DNA of 64,000 nt from Nocardioides oceani (GCF_030412965.1 NZ_JAUHJQ010000001.1:1080060-1144059), one strand, 5' to 3'; positions 9,310 through 18,628 are shown, counted from the stretch's first letter. Made by a program: numbers and translations. Notes: generated from the letters alone by a model not told the origin.

Positions 9310-9807
9310 GTGAAGCGACCCGTGCCGGAACGACCCGGGCCCGGGCAGGAGTCGGTGTGGGACTACCCGCGCCCGCCCCGGCTCGAGCCGACCACCGCCC
9401 GCCTCGAGGTCGTGCTCGGCGGGGTGACGGTGGCCTCGACGACCCGCGGCTGGCGGGTCCTCGAGACGAGCCACCCGCCGACGTACTACCTGCCTCGTGA
9501 GGCTTTCCTCGACGGCTCGCTGCGCCCGGCGGAGGGGTCGAGCACGTGCGAGTGGAAGGGCCGGGCGGCGTACTTCGACGTGCTCGGCGGTGACCGGGTC
9601 GCGCCGCGGGCGGCATGGACCTATCCCGACCCCACGCCGGCCTTCCGCGACCTCGTCGACGCGGTCGCGGTGATGGCCGCCGCGGTCGACGAGTGCCGCG
9701 TCGACGGCGAGCGGGTCGAGCCGCAGCCCGGCGGGTTCTACGGCGGCTGGATCACCGCGGCCGTGGTCGGCCCGTTCAAGGGCGAACCGGGCACCTGGGG
9801 CTGGTGA
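9310..9807 (+). CDS. DUF427 family protein
   Basis: A 165-residue protein. The core runs VWDYPRPPRLEPT, then VLGGVTVASTTRGWRVLETSHPPTYYLP, CEWKGRAAYFDV and a C-terminal PQPGGFYGGWITAAVVGPFKG. This is the compact beta-rich DUF427 fold, with the typical SHPPTYYLP and CEWKG motifs. I chose GTG 9310 because longer starts such as GTG 9241 fall inside the inverted repeat. Members have no settled biochemical role. The gene is convergent with the GH6 gene with only 3 bp between stops. Confidence 0.75.
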   Translation: MKRPVPERPGPGQESVWDYPRPPRLEPTTARLEVVLGGVTVASTTRGWRVLETSHPPTYYLPREAFLDGSLRPAEGSSTCEWKGRAAYFDVLGGDRVAPRAAWTYPDPTPAFRDLVDAVAVMAAAVDECRVDGERVEPQPGGFYGGWITAAVVGPFKGEPGTWGW

Positions 9808-9810
9808 GCC

Positions 9811-10881
9811 TCAGCAGCCGGAGGTCTCGGGCAGCCCGAGCAGGCGGTCGGCGAGCAGGTCGCACCAGCGGCCCGCGGCCGCGCCGCCGTTGACGGCGCC
9901 GTCGGACTCGCCGGGGTGCTTGACCCACAGCGTCGCGTCGAGCCCGCCGGCCAGGACCATCGTCGGCGCCTTGCCGACCCGCGCCCAGGTGGGGTTGATG
10001 ACGTCGCCGGTGACCGGCTGCTTCGCGCCGTTGCGCGAGGTGTCGACGACCTGCTTCACGCCGGTCACGCCGAGAGCCCGCAGCTCCTTGCGCAGCAGGG
10101 CGCCGTAGGCCAGCTCGTCGGCGAGGCTGCGGAAGTTCGACACGTTCGTCGCGAAGCCGCGCGCGAGGCCGACGCCGGCCCGCTTCAGCAGCAGGGCCCG
10201 CCCGTCGGCCGGCCAGGCGCTGTGCCCGGCGTCGAGGTAGACCCACGCGCCGGCCGCGGCCAGCCGCTTGACCGCGAACCGCAGCAGCGCGAGGTGCTCG
10301 TCCGCGTCGGCGCAGCCGGGCGACCCGATGAACGGGATCGCGTCGGGCTCGACGACCACCATCGGCTTGGTCGACCCGATGCCGGCGGCGACCTCCTTGA
10401 TCCAGGCCTTGTACGCCGCGGCGTCGGCCGCCCCGCCCGAGGAGTGCTGCCCGCAGTCGCGGTCGGGGATGGAGTACGCCACGAGCACCGGCGTCCGGCG
10501 CGCGGCGGCCGCGCGGCCGACGTACTCCTGGACGATCCCGCGGACCCGGTCGGTCGGGTAGTAGTCGATGCCGAGCCACAGGGCCTGCGCCTTCTTCGCG
10601 ATCGGCGCGTGCCGGCTCTCGCCCTCGAGCACGGCCGGCATCCGGTCGTCGACGAAGAGGGCCCGGGTCCGGAGGGGGTCGGTCGCCCTCCCGGCGGGTG
10701 CTGCGGCGGGTGCTGCGGTCGGCGACGTCACCGACGGCGGGGCCGAGGAGGTGGCCGGGGAGGCGGCGGCCTGGGGGCCGGCGACGGCCTGCTCCGGGTC
10801 GAGCGTGGCGGACGCGGTGACGGCCACCGCGGCCGCCGTGAGGAGCGCCAGGACGTGCGCGCGCAGGGACCGGGGGAGCAT
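9811..10881 (-). CDS. Secreted glycoside hydrolase family 6 (cellulase-type)
   Basis: A 356-residue protein with a signal peptide (MLPRSLRAHVLALLTAAAVA) and an Ala/Pro/Ser/Thr-rich linker to about residue 65, then a GH6 catalytic domain. GH6 hallmarks are YSIPDRDCGQHSSGG (containing the proposed acid Asp), VVVEPDAIP, and the C-terminal LWVKHPGESDG. GH6 enzymes are inverting beta-1,4-glucanases or cellobiohydrolases, so an extracellular role on beta-glucans is likely. No carbohydrate-binding module is seen. It is divergent from the M3 peptidase with about 115 bp between starts. Confidence 0.85.
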   Translation of the reverse strand: MLPRSLRAHVLALLTAAAVAVTASATLDPEQAVAGPQAAASPATSSAPPSVTSPTAAPAAAPAGRATDPLRTRALFVDDRMPAVLEGESRHAPIAKKAQALWLGIDYYPTDRVRGIVQEYVGRAAAARRTPVLVAYSIPDRDCGQHSSGGAADAAAYKAWIKEVAAGIGSTKPMVVVEPDAIPFIGSPGCADADEHLALLRFAVKRLAAAGAWVYLDAGHSAWPADGRALLLKRAGVGLARGFATNVSNFRSLADELAYGALLRKELRALGVTGVKQVVDTSRNGAKQPVTGDVINPTWARVGKAPTMVLAGGLDATLWVKHPGESDGAVNGGAAAGRWCDLLADRLLGLPETSGC

Positions 10882-10996
10882 CCCCCCAGGCTAGGCGGCG
10901 ACCCGGGGTCGCCGCGGCGGAACCGTCGAGACGCCGGACACAACCAGACACCCACGACACGGCCGGGCCGTCGGCGCCCGCCCCTACGATCGGGAC

Positions 10997-12928
10997 GTGA
11001 CCGCTCCCCACGACCTCGCCCCGCTGCAGCTCCCCGACGCCGACTCCGCCGAGGCGTGGCTGCGCGCCCGCACCGACGACGGACTGGCGAGCGCCCGGGC
11101 GGTCGTCGACCGGTTCCGTGCCGACCCGCCGACCGACGCGCTCGCCGCGCTCGAGCAGTGGGACACGGTCACCCGGACGCTCTCCGACGTGGCCGCGGCC
11201 GGCTCGCTGCTCGGCAACGTCCACCCGCGCGAGGCCGTCCGCGACGAGGGCGACCGCGCCGAGCAGGAGGTCGACAAGCTCGCCACCGAGCTCTCCCAGG
11301 ACCGGGCGCTCCACGACGCCTTCGCGGCGCTCGACCCCTCCGGCCTCGACGACGAGGCGGCCCGGCTGCTGGCCCGGACGCTGCAGGACTTCCGTCGCGC
11401 CGGCGTCGACCGCGCCGACGCCACCCGCGCCCGGATCGCCGAGATCAACGACCGGCTCACCGAGCTCGACCAGACCTTCTCGCGCACCATCCGCGACGAC
11501 GTCCGCTCGATCCGCGTCGCCCCCGAGCGCCTCGCGGGCATGCCGCAGGACTGGCTCGACGCCCACCCCGCGGGCGACGACGGGCTGGTCACCGTCACCA
11601 CCGAGTACCCCGACGTCGTCCCCGTCCGCACGTTCTGCCACGACCCGCAGGTGCGCCACGACATCTCGGTGGAGTTCCTCCAGCGCGGCTGGCCGCAGAA
11701 CGACGAGGTGCTGCGCGAGCTCTTCGACCTGCGCCACGAGCGGGCCACCCTGGTCGGGCACGCCGACTGGCCGTCGTACGACGCCGAGGTGAAGATGATC
11801 GGCTCCGGGCCCGCCATCCCGGAGTTCATCGACCGCATCGCCGACGCCGCCCGCGAGCCCGCCGGGCGCGACCTCGCCACCGTGCTCACCCGGCTGCAGC
11901 AGGACCGCCCCGACGCCGACGCGCTGACCGCCGCCGACTTCTCCTACTACGAGGAGCTGGTGCGCAAGGAGCAGCTCGAGGTCGACGCCCAGCTGGTCCG
12001 CACCTACTTCGAGTTCCCGAAGGTGCGCCAGGGCCTCCTCGACGTCACCGGCCGGCTCTTCGGCCTGCACTACGATCCGGTCCCCGACGCGGTCGTCTGG
12101 GACCCCGACGTCACGGCGTACGACGTCACCTCGACCGTCGACGGGTCGGCGGTCGGGCGGATCTACCTCGACCTGCATCCCCGCGAGGGCAAGTACAACC
12201 ACGCCGCGCAGTTCACCCTCGTCGACGGCGTCGCCGGCAAGCAGCTGCCCGAGGGCGTGCTGGTCTGCAACTTCTCCCGCGGGCTGATGGAGCACGACCA
12301 CGTGGTCACGCTCTTCCACGAGTTCGGTCACCTCGTCCACCACGTCCTCGGCGGGCACGGCCGCTGGGCGCGCTTCGCCGGTGTCGCCACCGAGTGGGAC
12401 TTCGTCGAGGCGCCGAGCCAGATGCTCGAGGAGTGGGCCTGGGACGCCGAGATCCTGCGGTCCTTCGCCACCAACGCCGCGGGCGAGCCGATCCCCGCCG
12501 ACCTCGTCGAGCGGATGCGGAAGGCCGACGACTTCGGCAAGGGCACCTTCGCGCGGGTGCAGATGTTCTACGCCTCGATGTCCTACTGGTTCCACGCCGA
12601 CCGTCCCGCCGACCTCACCGCCCGGATGGTCGAGCTGCAGGAGCAGTACTCGCCGCTGCGGTGGATCGAGGGCACGCACATGTTCGCCAGCTTCGGTCAC
12701 CTCGGCGGCTACTCCTCGGCGTACTACACCTACATGTGGTCGCTGGTCATCGCGAAGGACCTCTTCAGCGCCTTCGACGCCGACGACCTGTTCGACCCCG
12801 ACGTCGCCGGGCGGTACCGCGACCGCGTGCTCGCGCCCGGCGGCGCCAAGGACGCCGCGGACCTGGTCGCCGACTTCCTCGGCCGGCCCTACACCTTCGA
12901 CGCGTACGCCGCCTGGCTGGCCCGCTAG
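10997..12928 (+). CDS. M3 family zinc metallopeptidase (oligopeptidase)
   Basis: A 643-residue protein with the zinc motif HEFGH at residues 441-445 (LFHEFGHLVHHVL), followed by the downstream Glu region in EWDFVEAPSQMLEEWAWD. Length and order fit thimet oligopeptidase/Dcp-type M3 peptidases, which cleave short peptides in the cytoplasm. No signal peptide is visible. The start is GTG 10997 (MTAPHDLAPLQL). It stands alone, with the PASTA lipoprotein about 115 bp downstream. An imperfect inverted repeat (gagccgc / gcggctc) lies just after the stop. Confidence 0.88.
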   Translation: MTAPHDLAPLQLPDADSAEAWLRARTDDGLASARAVVDRFRADPPTDALAALEQWDTVTRTLSDVAAAGSLLGNVHPREAVRDEGDRAEQEVDKLATELSQDRALHDAFAALDPSGLDDEAARLLARTLQDFRRAGVDRADATRARIAEINDRLTELDQTFSRTIRDDVRSIRVAPERLAGMPQDWLDAHPAGDDGLVTVTTEYPDVVPVRTFCHDPQVRHDISVEFLQRGWPQNDEVLRELFDLRHERATLVGHADWPSYDAEVKMIGSGPAIPEFIDRIADAAREPAGRDLATVLTRLQQDRPDADALTAADFSYYEELVRKEQLEVDAQLVRTYFEFPKVRQGLLDVTGRLFGLHYDPVPDAVVWDPDVTAYDVTSTVDGSAVGRIYLDLHPREGKYNHAAQFTLVDGVAGKQLPEGVLVCNFSRGLMEHDHVVTLFHEFGHLVHHVLGGHGRWARFAGVATEWDFVEAPSQMLEEWAWDAEILRSFATNAAGEPIPADLVERMRKADDFGKGTFARVQMFYASMSYWFHADRPADLTARMVELQEQYSPLRWIEGTHMFASFGHLGGYSSAYYTYMWSLVIAKDLFSAFDADDLFDPDVAGRYRDRVLAPGGAKDAADLVADFLGRPYTFDAYAAWLAR

Positions 12929-13044
12929 GCAAGGAGCCGCCTGCGGCGGGCGTACCCGTCCCGCGGCTCGGCCTCCGGCGCGGCGGCGGCCGAGGTGATG
13001 ATCGAGCGGGGCAACCGGATCCCCTGGCCGGGCGTCCCACGGGC

Positions 13045-13827
13045 ATGCGCATCTTCTTCGCCGGTCTCGCCGTGCTGCTCGTGCTCTCCGGCTGCGCGGA
13101 GGACCAGTCGGGCGCGGCGGGGGCGGCGGCGAGTGACGACGGGTCCACCGTGACGGCCTCGGCGGAGCCGGAGGTGCTGGTGCCGGAGGTGGTGGCGATG
13201 CCGGTCGCCGCGGCCCGGTCGGCGCTGGACCGGGCGGGCCTGGTGGCGCGCGTGGTACGGGGCGCCGGCTCGGCCTGCGCCCCGGCGGGCGAGGTGTCGG
13301 GGCAGCGGCCGCGGACGGGCCGGATGGTGCCGGTCGGCGCGACCGTCACGGTGGAGGTGCCCGGGAAGGGGACCGGGACCTGCGGGCTCGACCTGCCGCC
13401 GGCACCGGACGACCTGGACCGGGTGGCGCGGGCCTTCCTGCGGTTCGCTCGCGGGGAGGGGACGCCGCCGGTGGACACCCCGGTCGACCTGTACCTCGGC
13501 GGCCGGTTCGTCGAGACGCTGGCCAGCGCCGAGACGGGCGACCGGGCGGCGTGGGAGGTGTGCCCGGAGGGTGGGTCGTACGCCGGGGCGACCTGTCCGT
13601 TCTCGGCGCTCGAGCTGCTGGGCGAGACGCCTCGGGTCGCGGTGACCTCACCACGGCCCGAGCACCCGTGCGCCCACCCGAGCCCCCTGCCGGGGGCGGC
13701 CGCCGGGCGCTCGGTGATCCTGCAGCCGGACGAGGCGCTGGCCTGCCCGTCGTGGTTCGCCGTGCAGCTGCGGGTCAACGAGGTCGGCCAGGTGACGGCG
13801 GTCGACCTCGTCCGTTCCGAGCCGTGA
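13045..13827 (+). CDS. PASTA-domain lipoprotein
   Basis: A 260-residue protein. It begins MRIFFAGLAVLLVLSGCAED, a lipoprotein signal with lipobox LSGC, so the mature protein is probably anchored to the outer face of the membrane. A single PASTA-like domain follows (VPEVVAMPVAAARSALDRAGL ... GQRPRTGRMVPVGATVTVEVP, about residues 46-115). PASTA domains bind peptidoglycan fragments or beta-lactams, but here there is no kinase or PBP domain. The C-terminal 140 residues contain several Cys and are not recognised. The gene is convergent with the response regulator. Confidence 0.75.
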   Translation: MRIFFAGLAVLLVLSGCAEDQSGAAGAAASDDGSTVTASAEPEVLVPEVVAMPVAAARSALDRAGLVARVVRGAGSACAPAGEVSGQRPRTGRMVPVGATVTVEVPGKGTGTCGLDLPPAPDDLDRVARAFLRFARGEGTPPVDTPVDLYLGGRFVETLASAETGDRAAWEVCPEGGSYAGATCPFSALELLGETPRVAVTSPRPEHPCAHPSPLPGAAAGRSVILQPDEALACPSWFAVQLRVNEVGQVTAVDLVRSEP

Positions 13828-13866
13828 CGGGCCGCACGGCCCCCACGGTCAGCCCCGCGGCAGCGG

Positions 13867-14481
13867 TCAGATCCAGCCCATCCGGCGGGCGACGGCACAG
13901 GCGTCGTGCCGGTTGGCGGCGCCGAGCTTGGTGACCGCGCTGGACAGGTAGTTGCGGACGGTGCCGGGCGAGAGGGACGCCCGGGCGGCGATCTCGTCGA
14001 CGGGCGCGCCGTCCGCGGCCAGCTCGAGGACGTCGGCCTCCCGCGGTGTGAGCGGGCTGTCGCCGGCGGCGATCGCCTCGGTGGCGAGGTCGGGGTCGAC
14101 GTACCGCCCACCGGCGTGGACCGTGCGCACCACCTGCGCCAGCGTCGCCGCCGAGGTGGTCTTCGGCAGGAAGCCGCGCACGCCGGCGGCCAGGGCGCGC
14201 TTGAGGTGGCCGGGGCGGCCGTGGCTGGTGACGACGACGGTCCCGCAGCCGGGCAGCGCGCGGGCGAGCTCCTCGGTGACCGCGATGCCGTCGAGGCCGG
14301 GCATCTGCAGGTCGAGGACGGCGACGTGGGGCTCGGCATGGCGGGCGGCGGCGACCGCCTCCGGCCCCGACGCGGCCTGCGCGACGACGGTCAGGTCGTC
14401 CTCCAGGTCGAGCATCTGGGCGAGGGCCTCGCGGATGAGGTTCTCGTCGTCGGCCAGCAGGACGCGGATCGGGGCGGTCAC
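13867..14481 (-). CDS. NarL/LuxR-type response regulator
   Basis: A 204-residue regulator with a receiver domain (acidic pair in LADDENL, phospho-acceptor Asp in HVAVLDLQMPG) and a C-terminal LuxR-type helix-turn-helix (LTPREADVLELAADG ... LSPGTVRNYLSSAVTKL). The start GTG at 14481 overlaps the end of the histidine kinase gene by 4 bp. It is the last gene of an operon with an ABC-2 exporter and the kinase, the layout typical of actinobacterial stress-sensing systems that control the adjacent exporter. Target sites were not identified. Confidence 0.9.
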   Translation of the reverse strand: MTAPIRVLLADDENLIREALAQMLDLEDDLTVVAQAASGPEAVAAARHAEPHVAVLDLQMPGLDGIAVTEELARALPGCGTVVVTSHGRPGHLKRALAAGVRGFLPKTTSAATLAQVVRTVHAGGRYVDPDLATEAIAAGDSPLTPREADVLELAADGAPVDEIAARASLSPGTVRNYLSSAVTKLGAANRHDACAVARRMGWI

Positions 14482-15641
14482 GGCAGCACCATCCGGACGG
14501 TGAAGGCGTCGGCGTCGCGCACGACGTCCAGGGTGGCGCCGAGAGGGGCCAGCCGGGCGCGGACCTCGGCCAGGCCGCTGCCGTCGCGACCGGACTCGGG
14601 CAGCGCGCCGTCGTTGACCACCGTCAGCGCGCCGGCGGCGTACGTCATCTCCACGCACGTCGCGCGCGAGTGCCGCAGCACGTTGGTCACCGCCTCACGG
14701 ACCACCCAGGCCGCGGGCTCGTGCCACGCCTCGGGCAGGCCGTCGACCTCGACGACCGCGTCGATCCCGGCCGAGCGCAGGAGCGACACGGCCCCGTCGA
14801 GCTCCTGGGCGAGGTCGACCGCGCGGTAGCCGCGCGCCAGCTCGCGCGCCTCCTTGAGCCCGTCGTGGGCCAGCGAGCGCACCTCCAGCATCCGGCCCGC
14901 GGCCCGGTCGTCGCCGCGGCCGGCGAGGGTGGCGGCGAGCTCGGCCTGGACCGCGATGGTCGCCAGCCGCCGGCCGAGCACGTCGTGGACGTCGCGGGAG
15001 AACCGCAGCCGCTCCTCCGCGACCGCGAGCGCCGCCTGGGCGTCCCGGCCGCGGTCGAGCTCCACGACGATGTCGAGCAGCCACAGGGAGAGCCGCACCG
15101 TGACCATGAAGAACGCGCCCGCGAGCACGCCGTACGCCGCGGTCCCGAGGTTGCCGCTCGGCAGGCAGGCGGCCAGCCCGACGGCGACGATGGTCGCCCC
15201 GGCGACCCGCTGGTCGCGGTAGCCGCCCAGCCCCCACGCCAGCGAGAAGGCCACGACCAGCCCCGCCGCCTCGGGCAGGTCGGTGGGCAGCGCGAGGGCA
15301 CCGGCGAGCGCGAGGACCGCGAGACCGACGAGGACCGCGGTGCTCCGGACCGGGACGGGCCCGGACTGGGGGTAGAGCCGGATCGCGTCGCGCAGCGCCC
15401 AGGTCTGGGCGGCACCGAGCGCGACGGCGCCGGCGACGAACGCGGCGTACGCCGCCGGGTGGTCGTCGGCGGCGGGCACGGCGCCGAGGAGAAGCACGCC
15501 GTTCATCAGGCCGGCGATGACGTAGAGCGACTGCCGGGTGTAGAGGTCGACGCGCTCGACCTGGCCGCGCGAGGACCAGCCCCGTGGCCAGGCCCGGGAC
15601 GAGACCCGTGACAAGGCGCGGCTCCAGCCCTGTCCCAGCAC
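14478..15641 (-). CDS. Sensor histidine kinase (HisKA_3 type)
   Basis: A membrane kinase of about 387 residues. The N-terminal half has several hydrophobic segments (from SLYVIAGLMNGVLLLGA onwards). The phospho-acceptor His is in RFSRDVHDVLGRRLATIAVQ, and the ATPase domain shows VVREAVTNVLRHSRA and NDGALPESGRDGSGL. This is the DesK/NarX-like HisKA_3 class that pairs with NarL-type regulators, matching its neighbour. The start is uncertain: GTG 15641 is the first plausible codon after the permease stop; a later start is possible. Confidence 0.85.
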   Translation of the reverse strand: MLGQGWSRALSRVSSRAWPRGWSSRGQVERVDLYTRQSLYVIAGLMNGVLLLGAVPAADDHPAAYAAFVAGAVALGAAQTWALRDAIRLYPQSGPVPVRSTAVLVGLAVLALAGALALPTDLPEAAGLVVAFSLAWGLGGYRDQRVAGATIVAVGLAACLPSGNLGTAAYGVLAGAFFMVTVRLSLWLLDIVVELDRGRDAQAALAVAEERLRFSRDVHDVLGRRLATIAVQAELAATLAGRGDDRAAGRMLEVRSLAHDGLKEARELARGYRAVDLAQELDGAVSLLRSAGIDAVVEVDGLPEAWHEPAAWVVREAVTNVLRHSRATCVEMTYAAGALTVVNDGALPESGRDGSGLAEVRARLAPLGATLDVVRDADAFTVRMVLP

Positions 15642-15664
15642 GGGCCCGACCCTAGTCAGTCCGG

Positions 15665-16444
15665 TCAGGACCGGGGCTCCCAGCGCATCGAGCGCCGAGC
15701 GAGGTATGCCGCCAGCACCGCCCAGGCGACCAGCACCAGCATCGGCCGGCCGGCCGCGGCCCAGGTGCCGCCGAGGTCGAGCGTCTGCGCGGTGCTGCCG
15801 GTCTCCATGCCGAACCAGCTCACCCGCACCAGGTCGGTCATCGCGGCGCCCGGCGTCAGGTCGGTGAAGCGTCGGACCTCGTCGGGGAAGCCGATCGCGA
15901 CCTGGCCGAGGACCGCGAGCAGGATCACCGGCATGCTCGTGATCTGGGCGGCCTCGGCGTTGCGGGTCCAGGCGGCCGTCCACAGCGCGAACGCCGCGAA
16001 CATCAGCAGCGTGACGACCACGGTCACGGCGTACAGCAGCGGGTTGAGCGGCGCGTCCTGCCCGAAGGCGATGGCCAGCGGCACGGCCACCACGGCGGTC
16101 GCGAGCGCCACCGCGAAGCCGGGCAGCGCCAGCGAGGTGATGATCTCCGCGTCGGTGCTCTCGCCGGTGCGCAGCCGCTTGAGCACCAGCTCGTCGCGGC
16201 GGGTGACCAGCTGGGAGAGCAGGTTGTAGAAGACGGGGAAGAGCGCCGCCATCATCAGCGCGGTCACGATCGCGGCCGCGCCGGCACCGCCGGAGCCCTC
16301 CGACCCGCTGTCGCCGACCAGCAGCAGGCCGAGCGGGAGCAGCGGGAGGACGACGCCGTAGATGAGGGTGAGCCGGTTGCGCAGGACGAGGGTGGCGTTG
16401 GCTCGGGCCAGGCCTGCGGTGCGGGACAGCGAGAGCGTCGTCAT
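15665..16444 (-). CDS. ABC-2 type transporter permease
   Basis: A 259-residue membrane protein starting MTTLSLSRTAGLARANATLVL. It has about six hydrophobic segments and the motif NLLSQLVTRRDELVLKRLRTGE, which is characteristic of ABC-2 drug or lipid exporter permeases (DrrB-like). Its start overlaps the ATPase gene by 4 bp, so the two should form one exporter. The two-component system downstream in the same operon probably controls it. Substrate unknown; antibiotic or cell-envelope stress export is the usual inference. Confidence 0.85.
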   Translation of the reverse strand: MTTLSLSRTAGLARANATLVLRNRLTLIYGVVLPLLPLGLLLVGDSGSEGSGGAGAAAIVTALMMAALFPVFYNLLSQLVTRRDELVLKRLRTGESTDAEIITSLALPGFAVALATAVVAVPLAIAFGQDAPLNPLLYAVTVVVTLLMFAAFALWTAAWTRNAEAAQITSMPVILLAVLGQVAIGFPDEVRRFTDLTPGAAMTDLVRVSWFGMETGSTAQTLDLGGTWAAAGRPMLVLVAWAVLAAYLARRSMRWEPRS

Positions 16445-17427
16445 CGGGCGGCTCCTCCGGTCGGGCGGGCGGGTTCGGGTGTGGGTGCGGCGGCCGGCTC
16501 CTCGCCGGAGGCGATGGCCAGGAAGACCGACTCGAGCGAGGCGCTGCGGGCCTCGAGGCCGGGCAGGCGTACGTCGCGGTCGGCCGCAGCCGTGAGCAGC
16601 GCGGTCAGCGTCGCCTGCAGGTCACGGGACTCGAGGGTCGTGGTGCCGTGGTCGGTGCCGACCCGGGCGACCGCGGGCAGCCCGGCCAGGTCGGGGAGCC
16701 CGGCCGCGGCGCCCTCGAACCGGATCGTCGCCGGGCGGTCGGCCCCGAGCTCGGCCGGCGTGCCCTCACGGACGATGCGCCCGGCGTGCATGATCGCCAC
16801 CCGGTCGGCCAGCTCCTCGGCCTCCTCCAGGTGGTGGGTGGTCAGCAGCACCGAGCAGCCGCGGTCACGCAGGCCGGCGACCAGCTCCCACACGCGCCGG
16901 CGGCTCTCGGGGTCGAGCCCGGTCGTCGGCTCGTCGAGCAGCACGACCTCCGGCTCGCCGAGCAGCGTGCACGCCAGGTCCAGGCGGCGCAGCTCGCCGC
17001 CGGAGAGGGCGCGGACCCGTACGTCGGCGCGGCCGGCCAGGTCGAGGTCGGCCAACGCGTCGGCGACCGGCCGGGGCGCGGTCATCGTCGCGGCCCACAT
17101 GCGCAGCGTCTCGGCCACGGTGAGGTCCGCGGGGAAGCCGCTGGTCTGCAGCAGGACGCCGGTCCGGCGGCGTACCTCCGCCCGGTCCGCGACGGGGTCC
17201 AGCCCCAGCACCCGCACCTCCCCCGAGCTCGGCGGGGCCAGCCCCTCGACGACCTCGAGCGCGGAGGTCTTGCCGGCGCCGTTGGTGCCGAGCAGCGCGA
17301 CCACGGTCCCGGGCTCGACGACCAGGTCGACCCCGCGCACCGCCTCGAACGCGTCCGCGCCGCTGCCGTAGCTGCGGTGCAGGCCGCGGACCTCGATGTG
17401 CGGGCCGGGGGAGGTGCGGGTGCTCAT
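16441..17427 (-). CDS. ABC-2 type transporter ATP-binding protein (DrrA-like)
   Basis: A 328-residue ATPase with Walker A LGTNGAGKTS, signature ALSGGELRRLDLACTLL, Walker B VVLLDEPTTGLDPESRR and switch His in LTTHHLEEAEELADRV. The extra C-terminal region (about residues 225-328) is common in DrrA-type exporter ATPases. It heads the four-gene operon ATPase-permease-kinase-regulator on the minus strand and is divergent from the PadR regulator with about 165 bp between the starts. Confidence 0.88.
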   Translation of the reverse strand: MSTRTSPGPHIEVRGLHRSYGSGADAFEAVRGVDLVVEPGTVVALLGTNGAGKTSALEVVEGLAPPSSGEVRVLGLDPVADRAEVRRRTGVLLQTSGFPADLTVAETLRMWAATMTAPRPVADALADLDLAGRADVRVRALSGGELRRLDLACTLLGEPEVVLLDEPTTGLDPESRRRVWELVAGLRDRGCSVLLTTHHLEEAEELADRVAIMHAGRIVREGTPAELGADRPATIRFEGAAAGLPDLAGLPAVARVGTDHGTTTLESRDLQATLTALLTAAADRDVRLPGLEARSASLESVFLAIASGEEPAAAPTPEPARPTGGAAR

Positions 17428-17544
17428 GGCTCCAGCCTCCCGTCGAGGGCGACCGCGCCCCAGTGCGCCGGCTCATCGGTCACCCGTGACATCTGTCAGG
17501 TCCGGCCGCGCCCTTGTCTCGGAGCGATGCCCCGGATACAGTCA

Positions 17545-17572
17545 CGATATATCGCAAATAGATCGCGATATC
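17545..17572 (+). promoter_or_regulatory. Probable PadR operator palindrome
   Basis: The region contains cgatatatcgcaaatagatc followed by gcgatatc, an AT-rich imperfect dyad (gatatatcgc ... gcgatatc) 20 bp upstream of the GTG of the PadR gene. It stands out from very GC-rich surroundings. PadR repressors bind dyads of this ATAT-rich type, and autoregulation is usual, so this is likely the operator of the padR/DUF1707 operon. It may also affect the divergent exporter operon starting at 17,427. Confidence 0.6.
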
Positions 17573-17591
17573 TGATTCCGAGGAGACAACC

Positions 17592-18257
17592 GTGAAGCAC
17601 CACCACCACCCGCACCGCGGGGGCCCCGGCCCCTGGGGTCCCTTCGCCGACCTGGGCGGCCACCGCGGACGCCGTGGGGGCGGCCCGCCGCCGTGGCTCG
17701 CCGGGCTCTTCGGCGCGCCCGACGGCCGCTCCGAGCGCCGCGGCCCGCGGGTCCGCCGCGGTGACGTCCGCGCCGCGATCCTCGACGTGCTCGCGCACGC
17801 CCCGGAGAGCGAGCCGCTCAACGGCTACCAGGTGATCCAGACGATCACCGACCGCAGCGAGGGCGCCTGGCGGCCCAGCCCCGGCTCGGTCTACCCGACG
17901 ATCCAGCAGCTCGAGGACGAGGGCCTCGTCGAGACCGACGAGGGCCGCGGCCGCCGCGCGCTCCGGCTCACCGAGGAGGGCCGGGCGTACGTCGCCGATC
18001 ACCCTGAGGAGCTGGCCGCGGTCTGGTCGCCCTTCGAGGCCGCCCGCGAGGACGCGCGCGGCGGCGTCGACGTCCGCCCGGAGATCGGCCAGGTCATGAG
18101 CGCGGTCTGGCAGATCGTCACCACCGGCACCGAGGGCCAGCGCCGCGCGGCCGTCGAGGTCCTGGTCGACACCCGCCGCCGCCTCTACGGGATCCTCGCC
18201 GACGGCGACCCGGCGGGGACGGCCGCCGACGACGACGCCGACGACACGGGCGCATGA
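17592..18257 (+). CDS. PadR family transcriptional regulator
   Basis: A 221-residue protein. A His/Pro/Gly-rich leader (VKHHHHPHRGGPGPWGP) of about 50 residues precedes a PadR winged helix (AAILDVLAHAPESEPLNGYQVIQ ... RPSPGSVYPTIQQLEDEGL), followed by a helical C-terminal part that would serve for dimerisation. The His-rich start could bind a metal, which is inference only. The GTG at 17,592 has an AGGAG about 8 bp upstream. It overlaps the DUF1707 gene by 4 bp, a common actinobacterial pairing. Confidence 0.85.
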   Translation: MKHHHHPHRGGPGPWGPFADLGGHRGRRGGGPPPWLAGLFGAPDGRSERRGPRVRRGDVRAAILDVLAHAPESEPLNGYQVIQTITDRSEGAWRPSPGSVYPTIQQLEDEGLVETDEGRGRRALRLTEEGRAYVADHPEELAAVWSPFEAAREDARGGVDVRPEIGQVMSAVWQIVTTGTEGQRRAAVEVLVDTRRRLYGILADGDPAGTAADDDADDTGA

Positions 18258-18628
18258 ACGACCACCTGCGGATCGGCGACGCCGACCGCGACCGGGCGGC
18301 GGCCGACCTCGGCGAGCACTTCGCCGAGGGCCGGCTCACCGCCGAGGAGCACGCCGAGCGGCTGGACCGGGTCTGGGCCGCGCGCACCCGCGCCGACCTG
18401 GGCCCGGTCCTCGGCGACCTGCCCGCGCGCACCCCGGCGTACGCCGCCCGCCCGGCCACCCCGCCGGGCATCCCGGGGCCGGGACCGTCCGCGCCGGTGC
18501 TCGCGCTGGCCGGCGGCCTGGTCGTGCTGACCGTCCTCACCCACCTGCCGTTCGTGCTGCTCGCGCTGCTGCTCTTCGTCGTGGTGCGTCGCCACCGGCG
18601 CCGCGCGTGGTTACCCTCCGGTACGTGA
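18254..18628 (+). CDS. DUF1707 domain membrane protein
   Basis: A 124-residue protein. The first 55 residues are a DUF1707 domain (LRIGDADRDRAAADLGEHFAEGRLTAEEHAERLDRVWAART, shown in part), a Pro/Ala linker follows, and the C-terminal third has one long or two short hydrophobic segments (VLALAGGLVVLTVLTHLPFVLLALLLFVVV) ending in a basic cluster. It is translationally coupled to padR upstream and overlaps the acyl-CoA dehydrogenase start downstream. Function is unknown; DUF1707 proteins often accompany PadR regulators. Confidence 0.8.
   Translation: MNDHLRIGDADRDRAAADLGEHFAEGRLTAEEHAERLDRVWAARTRADLGPVLGDLPARTPAYAARPATPPGIPGPGPSAPVLALAGGLVVLTVLTHLPFVLLALLLFVVVRRHRRRAWLPSGT

Noticed and set aside
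9776..12700. Long minus-strand frame opposite the M3 peptidase
   Set aside because: The plus strand encodes a peptidase with an intact HEFGH motif. The antisense frame has no recognisable domain and merely continues into a shifted frame of the GH6 gene.
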